From Prionace glauca (taxonomy: Eukaryota > Chordata > Chondrichthyes > Carcharhiniformes > Carcharhinidae): a stretch of DNA of 64,000 bases. Positions 55,741 to 64,000 of this stretch are shown here, piece after piece (position 1 is the stretch's first letter; each line of letters opens with the position of its first letter). The notes beneath the pieces were generated by a model that was not told where the DNA came from, did not search any database, and saw only the letters and a list, made by a program, of their open reading frames with translations. The DNA lies in assembly GCA_037974335.1 (NCBI GenBank), contig CM075760.1, positions 54,368,890 through 54,432,889 of the forward strand, in the 5' to 3' direction. A program made the translations under genes and the position numbers.

Positions 55741-56340
55741 AGACAGTTCCGAGTAATTAATGATACTGGACGAGGTTTATATGAACTGAGATGGAGCCAA
55801 GTACATTAGTGATAAAGCACTGAGACAGGTATAAACTGAGACAGAATCCAGTGTGTTAGTGATAATTTCTGATACAGTACCTTGACTGATGTAAACTGAG
55901 ACAGAGCCCACTTTATTCTTAGTAATTGTGGATACGGAACCTAGGCTGATAGACACTGAGATTGTGACAATGCAGCAATTAGGAGGTATTACAAAGTACA
56001 ATAAAACTAAGACATGACGTAGCCTTAAATAATCAAATACATGGACTGGTGCAACATTAACTTAAACAGGCCCTAGATCATTCAAATTTAATGAACTATT
56101 ACAAAATAAATATTACAGAATCTTGTGTAATGCATGAGATATTGTTTCCAGTTAAGTACACAGTGGGAAATGTTCTAAGGCAGTAAGAATTAAGATGTGG
56201 CCTCATGTTAGATCAGCAGTAACATGGCAGCCATAACTTAGAAACTATAGTATTAACAGGGCCTGTGCCTCGTACATGAACAGCTGATATTGACCAGAGT
56301 GTAAGGGAAAAAAAAGCTTAGATGAGACCTTTTGGAATGT
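55741..56340 (-). repeat. Degenerate minisatellite, array 2, inverted relative to array 1
   Basis: Units of the type TATAAACTGAGACAG and CAGTGTGTTAGTGATA, the reverse complement of array 1 units (CTGTCTCAGTTTATA). At least six units are visible at 55735-55990; the rest is more diverged. Confidence 0.7.
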
Positions 56341-56589
56341 GATGTGAGCAGAGCCTAGTTTAACACAGATAGAGTCGGAGGCGCGTTGAATATAAGCAGA
56401 GATATGATATATTTGACGTTACTTCGTGGAATTTTGACGTCACTGATGAAGTCAACTTTTGTTGCCAAATCATAATTCCCTTTGAGAATGTGATGGCAAG
56501 CTTTGGGAAGCTGGTGGGTGGGGTGTACTTTGAGACAGCTACTTTTTTTTTCCAGAAAGACATTCAGTTTTCTAAGTGGCACGAGTCAG
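56341..56589. other. No gene recognised
   Basis: Nothing recognised. Confidence 0.4.
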
Positions 56590-57720
56590 CCAAGTAGGGA
56601 ATATTCAATCATCTGTGTTGGGACAGAAATGGTGGGCAGAAGGGCCTGTTCATGTGCTGCACTGTTCCTTGTTGTTTGTTCTTACTCCTCACTTTTGCCT
56701 TGTCGATGATGGATGGGGTTTGGGAATTCAGGAGGTGAGCTAGCTGTTCACCGCAGAACGCCTGGCGTCTGAACTGCTCTTGTAGCCACATGATTGAAAT
56801 GCCTGTTCCATTTCAGATATTCACGAAATGCAATGCCCAGGGTGTTGATAGTTCTGCACAAGTAATGCTATTTAGTGTCAAGGGGAGATTATTGCAATCT
56901 CCATTATTGGAGGTCGTCATTGCCTGCCATTTGTGTGGCATTAATGTTACTTGCCACCCAGTCGCCCAAGACTGAATGTTTTTGTAGTCTTGCTTGATAT
57001 AGAGAAATAGTGCGAGAGGGGGGAATCGGAACTGGTGTTGAACTTTGTTCAATCATCAGTAAAGATCACACATATGAACGTTGATACTGACTAAAGCTTG
57101 GGGCTATGTTACTAATCTGGATAATTCCTGCAAAACCCTGTGACTGAAATGATTGACCAATAACAACCACAACCATCTTCCTTTATGCTCCAGCTAGTGG
57201 ACTGTTTTCCCCCTGATTCCCATTAACTGCAGTTTCTCTCGGGCTCCTTGGTGCTACAAACGGTCAAATGTTGTGTCGATGTCAACGGCATGCACTCTCT
57301 ATTCAACTTTTAATTTAAAATTTGTAGCTATATTTTAAACCATTTCTGGAATTCGGTGGTCCCAGTGGAACAAAACTTGAGCATCTTGGTGTGTGTGTGC
57401 ATTGTGTTTTATTGAAATCAATATCAAAATGATTACTTGCATCCTTCCATTGTTGGGTACAAATTAAACACAGCTAATTCAAATTGGAATCCTATACATA
57501 TATCATCTTTTCTGATTGAGGAGGTCAATTTTTGAAAAGTTAGTTTTGTCACAAGTGCTGCCCATTAAGTTACCATTTGCCATTGTGTGTTAACGTTTTT
57601 GTATCATGAATGGATATTGGATGCTTTGGTGTAGGGCCAATTATTCTATGGACATTGCCGTGCTGACGGTGTTGAATGGCTTAGCGAGATTGACCAAAGT
57701 GCGTTAAAGATATGGACACA
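56590..57720 (-). mobile_element. Non-LTR element, RT region, broken
   Basis: Landmarks on the plus strand: GTCGTCATTGCCTGCCATTT, TGTGTGGCATTAATGTTACT, AACAACCACAACCATCTTCC, CCCCCTGATTCCCATTAACT. This is the antisense of the RT region of the family whose 3' half is at 25415-26045; decayed. Confidence 0.65.
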
Positions 57721-57960
57721 TACGAAACATGGAGAAGTTGTCGGCTGCAGTAAATCTTCCAACACAATCACTGCACTGCACATCAGGAATACCCGGTGTG
57801 CAAAAAGATGATGTATTTCATGTGTGAACCGAGCAAATATCTTTCCCGTGACGCTATGAATTAGATATGTCTGTCACTGGAGCAGCTTACTTTGCTAAGC
57901 TTCCACTGGCTGAATGTACAAAAAGAGTGTTGAATTTGAATCATCCATCTCTTGTGGAAT
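57721..57960. other. No gene recognised
   Basis: Nothing recognised. Confidence 0.4.
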
Positions 57961-57964
57961 ATTG

Positions 57965-58265
57965 GGTGTCAGGTGGCACAGAGGTTAGCACTATTGCCTC
58001 ACAGCCCCAGAGCCACAATTTTTGTTGCCAGCATGGACCAGTGTCTGTGCGGAGTTAGCACATTCTCCGTGTAAGCATGGATTTCCTCTGGGTGCTCCAG
58101 TTTCCCCCCACAGTCCGAAAAAGGCATGCAGGTAAGGTGCACTGGCCAGGCTAAATTCTCTCTCAATTCACCCGAACAGACACCACAATGTGGCGAGTCA
58201 GAGATGTTCACAGTAACTTCATTGCAGTGTTAATATAAGCCTACTCGTGACATTAGTAAATAAAC
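57965..58265 (+). mobile_element. tRNA-derived SINE
   Basis: Head GGTGGCACAGAGGTTAGCAC, body GGATTTCCTCTGGGTGCTCC, tail AAGCCTACTCGTGACATTAG and AATAAAC. Confidence 0.85.
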
Positions 58266-58419
58266 TTCAAACGTGAAAGCTTCCAGTAGTTAAGGAGAAT
58301 GCCATAAATGTTCAGAAAAATAGCAATTATTTTCACCAATGACCGTTCATTCACAATTTAATAAATGCATTCACCTGTTCGCATGCATTAATAAAATAAG
58401 TATATTTAATATTATTTTG

Positions 58420-58660
58420 TGGAAGGTGGGCGATGCTGTCTGGGCCAGCATTCATTCCCCATTGCTGATTGCATTCAGTGAGTTGCTGGTGAGCCGCCTT
58501 CTTGAATCGCTGCAAAACTTGCAGTGTCGGTAATCGCATAGTGCTGTTTGGGAGGGTGCTCATGGATTCTGACTTAGCGACAGCACAGGAAAGTTAATAA
58601 TGTTCAAATCAGGTTAATGAGTGTCTTGGAGGGGAATTTCCAGGCGGGGTTGTTCCAATT
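58420..58660 (-). repeat. Non-LTR element 3' portion
   Basis: GGGCCAGCATTCATTCCCCA, GCCGCCTTCTTGAATCGCTG, GTGCTGTTTGGGAGGGTGCT: antisense of the 31386-31720 segment. Confidence 0.65.
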
Positions 58661-58727
58661 CACCAATTATCATCAATTCATACCGATAAACAATTGTTTC
58701 ACCAATTACATTCAGCATGAAAACAAA

Positions 58728-59255
58728 AGATACTGCGGATTCTGGAAACTGAAAAAAACAATAAATTCTGAAAAATCTCAACAGGTCTGACAGCATCTGT
58801 GGAGAGAGAAGAGAGCCAACGTCTTGAGTCAGGGTGACCTTTTTTTTATATGAAGAAATTTGAAGAGGATGATGAAAGTGGGAAATGATGGGGGTGGATA
58901 GGGATTAGGACGTTTTTTTTTAGGATATAGTTAGTGATTTAGGCGTTGATTAGGTTAGTTAGGATGAAAAAGTTGATTATGATATTTGGAATCGATATGC
59001 AAATCGATGTAACTTGTGTGTGGCTTGAAATAGTGGATATCATTAAACAGTAACTACTTAAACTATTCCCGTCTCGCAGGAAAGTTATGCAGCTTCTCGG
59101 ACACCTAGTTATAAACAATGGTGCTCTCTCCAACGCATCAGGAATACTCTGCCGAAGTGTCATCGACACTCGAAACGTTCGCTCTATGCTGTCTCTAAAT
59201 ATGCTGTCAGATTTGTTGATATTTTCCAGCATTTTCTGTTTATTTTCAGTATTTC
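58728..59255. repeat. Fold-back family arms with a 300-bp interior
   Basis: Left arm at about 58728-58840 (AAATCTCAACAGGTCTGACA, GAGAGCCAACGTCTTGAGTC) and right arm at about 59145-59255 (GACACTCGAAACGTTCGCTC, ATATTTTCCAGCATTTTCTG) are opposed. The interior is AT-rich without a recognisable gene. Confidence 0.65.
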
Positions 59256-61235
59256 ATTCTATACGTCATACAATGCTACTTTGCTTCATATGATTTAATG
59301 ATACCAATATTTTTTGACAATATATTGGCCTTTTTGTCATCGAGGAATAAAATTTGTCCCAGAATTCAGTGTGGAATGGAATTAATTCTGACCGAGGATA
59401 ATGAATAGCTACCCAGGAGCCTCTGCGCTTCATTGAAAAGTAGCCACCTCATCGTCACACAGAAAGTCCTGGTACATAGCGGAGTGTATGATGATTATCA
59501 AAGTGATGATATGAATGGAACAACTGTATCTCATGTGAAGTTACTGAATCTTTAAATTCCGAATCATTATTTCACTGTTTTGAGAAGTAATGTAACACTT
59601 GTAGTTGCCCAGTGAGCCTCACAATATGTACGTTGCTACCTTATTTACTTTTCATCCTGTTACCTTCACTAATTTGGGTGAGGGCATGTTGAGTGATTTG
59701 TTGTACGCGAAAAAAAAGTTTCAAATATTACAATCTTCCCTCCTCAAACAAATCATCTTCACTCGTTTTACCTTGGATATGACGATTCAGCATCAGCAAA
59801 GCAATGAACCATCAGAGCCGCAGGAGGATTGAAGGTGTTAGACTGACACAAATGGAATAAAGGAGCTAATCATTTTTTTTAAATCAAGCACAAATATGGG
59901 AATGTAGAACAGGATCTTTCAATACCATCTATCAATGTCTCCATCAATCCATTCACTGATTCCTCAACTAAAATATACAGGCATCAAACTGTCATTCATC
60001 CAACCATCATTCATTTAAATGCCATTCATTCCTGCATCAACACAGGAATACACTTGTTGATTGCGGGGATTGTGACATAATATTAATTTAATTGATCCAG
60101 TGATCCAGAGGACCAGAACAATGATGTGAAGACAGGGATTTAAATCGGACCATTCTAGCTGGTGGAATTTGAATTGAATTAATAAATCTGGAATAGATAC
60201 AGGGTATGACTCCAGGTGGACAGTAAAATAGCTGTCTTTGCAATATCTTCAGATGTGGCCTAGAAAACCAGTCAGTTCAGGCGAATTTGGGACAGGCAAA
60301 AAGTGCTGCCCTTTCCAACCAAACATCCCATAGAAAGTTAAAGGGAAATTCTATACAAACATATATGTTCATGAATCGTCTCTCTGAGACATCTCTCAAA
60401 TTTCCTGTAATTCTTTCTATCCGTCTATCAAAATATCTTGATGTGTTGGAAAAATATCATCATTGTTACAAACAGGGTGCCAGAGAAGCTGCATAAATTT
60501 CCTTTCTTTAGAGATAGGAAAAAAATCATCTAGATTTACAACAATAAAAACATTCAAGTGCCTCCAGTACTGTTGCTGGGTAGATTTGATTATAAATAGA
60601 CCTTAATGACAACGTGCAGGGTTTTAAATTGGCTTGCAGCCAAGCGGTCAGTGCTGAGGAAACAGATCTTTGATCTACTGCACAAATACCCCCAGATGTT
60701 TCCTGTCCATAACTTTGAGCATTTGACAGCATCCTGGATTGCTGACAAATACTGTGTGGGACAGATTAGCGAGAAGCTGAATGGACAAAATAGGATTCCG
60801 ACATTTAAACAGTAAATGTTTCATCCCCACAAGAAAGACATATTTTAACTCGTAATCATCCTCATCAAATATTTTCATTCAATGTCCTGTTCATTAAGTG
60901 AGTAAATAGTATCGCAAAACAATAACGTGACCGGATGTTTTTTTGTTTTTTTTTCATTCGTATAACTTCCAAGTAAATGCCATTCCAATAAAAGTCTGTT
61001 TATTAATCTCTTCGTGAAATGAGAGACAGAGAATTTGATGGTCCCAATTCCCCCAGTCAATTGGGATCGGAGCAATGGCAAAAATGCACCGAAGTAAGAG
61101 AACATCATAAAATTGACATGAACAGCGGGGATTTCTGGAATATTTTGAAAGTTCTGCACCTCATTTAAACAGCAGTGTTTCTTTATACCCGATTTACCGT
61201 GTTCTATTGAACAGCATAATCTGATTTCTCTTAAG
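59256..61235. other. No gene recognised
   Basis: The longest stretch with neither gene nor clear repeat. AT-rich. Frames up to 141 codons have no known domain. Confidence 0.45.
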
Positions 61236-61805
61236 AACATAAGAACATAAGAAATAGGAGCAGGAGTAGGCCATCCCGCCCCTCGAGCCTGCCCCGCCAT
61301 TCAATAAGATCATGGCTGATCTGTCGTGTCTCAGTTCCACATTCCTGCCCTTTCCCATAACTCTTAATCCCCTTGCCTATCAAACACCTATCAACCCGCG
61401 TCTTAAATATATTTAGCGAGGCAGCCTCCACCACTTCAACGGGCAGAGAATTCCAGAGATTCACCACCCTTTGAGTGAAGAAGTTCCTCAACTCCGTTCT
61501 AAACCGCCCCCCTCTATGCCTACTTTCCTTTCTGAGCGGGAAGAGCCTCTCCACCTCTATCCTGTCCATCCCATTCATCATCTTATTTGTCTCAATGAGA
61601 TCTCCCCTCATTCTTCTAAACTGTAACGAGTACAAGCCTAGTTTATTCAGCCTCTCCTTATAGTTCAACCCCCTCAACTCCGGCATCAGCCTAGTAAACC
61701 TCCTCTGCACTTCCTCCAAGGCCAAAATATCCTTGCGTAAGTGCGGCGACCAAAACTGCACACAGTACTCCATCTGCGGCCTCACCAGTACTCTATACAG
61801 TGTTA
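61236..61805 (-). mobile_element. CR1 LINE 3' portion
   Basis: Minus frame: VRPQMEYCVQFWSPHLRKDI, RGDLIETNKMMNGMDRIEVE, FFTQRVVNLWNSLPVEVVEA; the tail of AAGAACATAAGAACATAAG marks the 3' end. A short deletion in the KGGRFRTEL region. Confidence 0.87.
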
Positions 61806-62069
61806 TTGAAGAGTTCCTCTCATTGCTGTCCATGAGTGGAGAAATGATCAGTTCATAACGTGATTCAATTGAAGATAAAACATTTATTCACGTGGAATTG
61901 TGCAATGTGCCGCAAAGTCCTGATATCCTGTGTTCACAATACTAGTGATTGTTCGACAGCCGGTGGCCAATACAGTGAGCTGCAATGATTTGGATGCTGA
62001 AGGAGAACTTTAATGATCTCAATGTCCGTTCCAATTCATTAACTTCTCCATCAAAAGTAGATTTAATTT
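61806..62069. other. No gene recognised
   Basis: Spacer between two opposed CR1 copies. Confidence 0.4.
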
Positions 62070-62392
62070 TATGTTTCTCTCTCAAGATAAGGGGGGGGGG
62101 GGCGGTTTAGAACGGAGTTGAGGAGGAAGTTCTTCACTCAAAGGGTGGTGAATCTCTGGAATTCTCTGCCCGTTGAAGTGGTGGAGGCTGCCTCGCTAAA
62201 TATTTTTAAGACGCAGGTTGATGGGTTTTTGATAAGAGAGGGGATTAAGGGTTATGGGGAAAGGGCGGGAAGGTGGAACTGAGCCACGACAGATCAGCCA
62301 TGACCTTATTGAATGCCGGGGCAGGCTTGAAGGGCTAGATGGCCTACTCCTGCTCCTATTTCTTACGTTCTTATGCTCTTATGTTCAACTGA
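62070..62392 (+). mobile_element. CR1 LINE 3' end
   Basis: Begins CTCAAGATAAG and a run of 12 Gs, then GGTTTAGAACGGAGTTGAGG, the NLWNSLPVEVVEA block and TTCTTACGTTCTTATGCTCT tail. Same subfamily as 61236-61805, opposite strand. 62393-62940 shows nothing recognisable. Confidence 0.87.
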
Positions 62393-62948
62393 TTGTTTAA
62401 TTATCAAGAAGGCGGGATTCCTTTTATTTTCAAAGGGCTGTCTTCGAGATTGGACAGTTTAACAAATATAAGGAGAAACATTGTTTTCTGTAAGAGTTTC
62501 GTCTCATCTCCAAACCCAAATTGTACAGTGATAGACATCCACACAGTAAATTGAATCATTTTGTTCATGCCCTGCATTTAATTACAGAAATCGGTAAAAC
62601 TGTTTTGATTAATTATGCTTTATTATTGTAATGTGACAGAGACTCTGAATTGTTGCAAAATAGACTGACGGTGTCTTTACTTACCAAAAATGTTATTTCA
62701 GCATTTTTTTGATTTGTGTTCTTCTTGGGAGCGTGGTAATAAGAGCACCATATTTACAAAGGAATTTGTTTTGTTTTAAATTAAAAAATGATGAACTGCA
62801 ATATAATCATCAGAAATAATGGAGACAATACAATGAACAGATTCAGCTAAACAAATATCCCGATACAGATAAAATGCCCATTTTAATATTAATCTATTGT
62901 AAATCTCCGAGTCCATTCTGTTGGGGGTGTGGAAGGTGGGACGTGGAT

Positions 62949-62990
62949 CCAGGCGCCGCCTCCAGCAGGGAATCAACAGGCGGCGCCTGG
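62949..62990 (+). promoter_or_regulatory. 13-bp inverted repeat upstream of IgHV
   Basis: CCAGGCGCCGCCT at 62949-62961 and its exact complement AGGCGGCGCCTGG at 62978-62990, 16 bp apart, about 120-160 bp before the start codon. GC-rich in an AT-rich surrounding; likely protein-binding or hairpin-forming. Confidence 0.5.
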
Positions 62991-63010
62991 AAAGCCGCCC
63001 CCTTCTGCCG

Positions 63011-63024
63011 GGTATTTAAATACC
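63011..63024 (+). promoter_or_regulatory. TATA-like element of IgHV
   Basis: GGTATTTAAATACC, a perfect 14-bp palindrome containing TATTTAAATA, 88 bp upstream of the ATG. No octamer (ATGCAAAT or ATTTGCAT) was found nearby. Confidence 0.55.
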
Positions 63025-63111
63025 GCTCACTGAGACCGGAATCCAACAGTCCGGGAGCTGGTTTGTTCACTGAGTTCCTGACACAACCATTTCCCCCAAA
63101 TCAGCAGAAAG

Positions 63112-63603
63112 ATGAGGTCGGCCATTTCTCTCAGTCTGTTGCTGACTTTCTTATCCGGTGAGTATTTTTTTTTATTATTATTGTCGAAATCTCCCACTGT
63201 TTCTTTCTTAATGTTAGCCTGTCTCTGGAATGTTCCAGAGTAAGCAATCATGTCACCAGTTTAATCCTCGGGTTCTTTGATCTATTTTTTTACAGATGTC
63301 CAGTCGGCGGTTATATTGACTCAGCCAGAGGCAGAGACCGGACCTCCCGGAGGCTCCCTGAGACTGACCTGTAAAACCAGCGGGTTCAATCTTGGCAGCT
63401 ACTGGATGGGCTGGATCAGACAGGTTCCCGGGCAGGGGTTGGAGTGGTTGACCCTCTACTACGATTCATCTAGCACCATCTACTACGCCCCAGGGATTCA
63501 GAATCGATTTACTCCGTCCAAAGACCTTTCAAACAGCATCTTCGTTTTGGCCATGACGAACCTTAAAATCGAAGACACCGCCATCTATTACTGTGCAAGA
63601 GAG
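63112..63603 (+). CDS. Immunoglobulin heavy-chain-type variable segment, exons 63112-63157 and 63296-63603
   Basis: A germline V segment that apparently can be joined and used as the binding domain of an antigen receptor. Exon 1 codes a hydrophobic leader [15 protein letters not shown] and ends in phase 1 (TCCG/GTGAGT); exon 2 follows TTTTTTACAG. The V domain reads [20 protein letters not shown], then [43 protein letters not shown] and [11 protein letters not shown]. First cysteine (LTCKTS), conserved tryptophan (GWIRQ) and second cysteine (YYCAR) are all present. The QPEAE framework 1, CKTSGF and the FT(x)SKD framework 3 are typical of elasmobranch IgHV. No stop or frameshift; RSS in place. 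It points the same way as TRDC 51 kb to the left; a role with TCR delta rather than a conventional Ig cluster is inferred from linkage. Confidence 0.92.
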
Positions 63604-63642
63604 CACAGCGAGAGGAACCAGGGCTGGGCCCGGACAAGAACA
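63604..63642 (+). other. 23-bp-spacer RSS of the IgHV segment
   Basis: Heptamer CACAGCG at 63604-63610, spacer of exactly 23 bp, nonamer ACAAGAACA at 63634-63642. The first three heptamer bases CAC, needed for cutting, are intact. Spacer length is that of VH segments. Confidence 0.9.
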
Positions 63643-64000
63643 GCTCCAGAGGGAATTCAGCAACTTCCATTATAATTGGAAGGTAAATACCAGTATTAAA
63701 CATGATAAAACCGACAGTGATCAGAGCCAAACCTTAATCGTGTTTAAAAAAAAGTAACAGAGAAAGCATTTAACAGTAAAATTTAACAAACTCACAGATA
63801 TAACAGGGAGAGATTTTCACTTATTGCAGTTTCAGCAATTACAACACTGGATATATTACCCCTTTTAGTATTTCTGACAGATTGTGTTATATAAATAGCT
63901 GCCTACATTTTAAATTAGAGCAGAACTAATGGTCCATTAGAAGTGAATATTGAGCGGCAGGACTGAACAGAGTCACTCCAGTTTTTGTATGGGTGTGCGT
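63643..64000. other. No gene recognised
   Basis: AT-rich flank 3' of the RSS; no D or J segment seen before the window ends. Confidence 0.5.

Noticed and set aside
60270-60310. Possible J segment reading EFGTGKK
   Set aside because: No RSS upstream, no splice donor at the right place, and the preceding words (TAGAAAACCAGT) recur at 46974, so it looks like part of a dispersed repeat.
1-64000. CRISPR arrays, prokaryotic operons, origins, insertion sequences
   Set aside because: The tandem repeats are eukaryotic minisatellites without unique spacers; the genes have introns and the mobile elements are LINEs and SINEs.

Overview
The window looks like nuclear DNA from a cartilaginous fish, most likely a shark. 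It carries a T-cell receptor delta constant gene (TRDC), an immunoglobulin heavy-chain-type V gene (IgHV) whose framework is that of elasmobranch VH, a broken TCR alpha/delta V gene, a GPR139-like receptor gene of the kind expanded in cartilaginous fishes, and large numbers of CR1 LINEs and tRNA-headed SINEs typical of elasmobranch genomes. No prokaryotic or organellar genes are present.

Layout. 0-7.4 kb: mostly minus-strand CR1 fragments, one nested inside another, and TG microsatellites. 7.47-12.0 kb: a complete TRDC gene on the plus strand (Ig domain, connecting peptide, transmembrane exon, 3' UTR exon, polyA signal), followed by a small cluster of T-cell-type transcription factor motifs. 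12-23 kb: CR1s, SINEs, a CA/TG-rich element present in inverted copies, and TC/CA simple repeats. 23-25.1 kb: a tRNA island (tRNA-Gln, tRNA-Glu relic, tRNA-Pro) containing a TRAV/TRDV-type V pseudogene that keeps a 23-bp-spacer RSS. The tRNA-Pro has a 19-nt insert exactly at the canonical intron site. 25-29 kb: LINEs, including the best-preserved CR1 of the window. 29.8-41.3 kb: a two-exon GPR139-like receptor gene with a 10.5 kb intron full of nested repeats. 41-46 kb: polypurine tracts, a small LTR-element fossil, a local repeat triplication around a tRNA-Val gene, and CR1s. 47-59 kb: three minisatellite systems (one a perfectly registered 84-bp array, one present as two inverted arrays), fold-back elements, SINEs, and a 69-bp orphan piece of an IgHV gene. 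61-62.4 kb: an inverted CR1 pair. 62.9-63.65 kb: an apparently intact IgHV gene with TATA-like promoter, leader, V exon and 23-RSS.

How the parts relate. TRDC, the TRAV/TRDV pseudogene, the IgHV fragment and the intact IgHV lie on one strand in the same direction, with the V genes 3' of the constant gene. Deletional V(D)J joining needs V upstream of J, so these V genes cannot simply delete onto J segments placed 5' of this TRDC. They should serve a further J-C unit to the right of the window, or join by other routes. This fits the known use of IgHV segments by shark TCR delta chains. No convincing J or D segment was found inside the window. Roughly half or more of the window is recognisable repeat.
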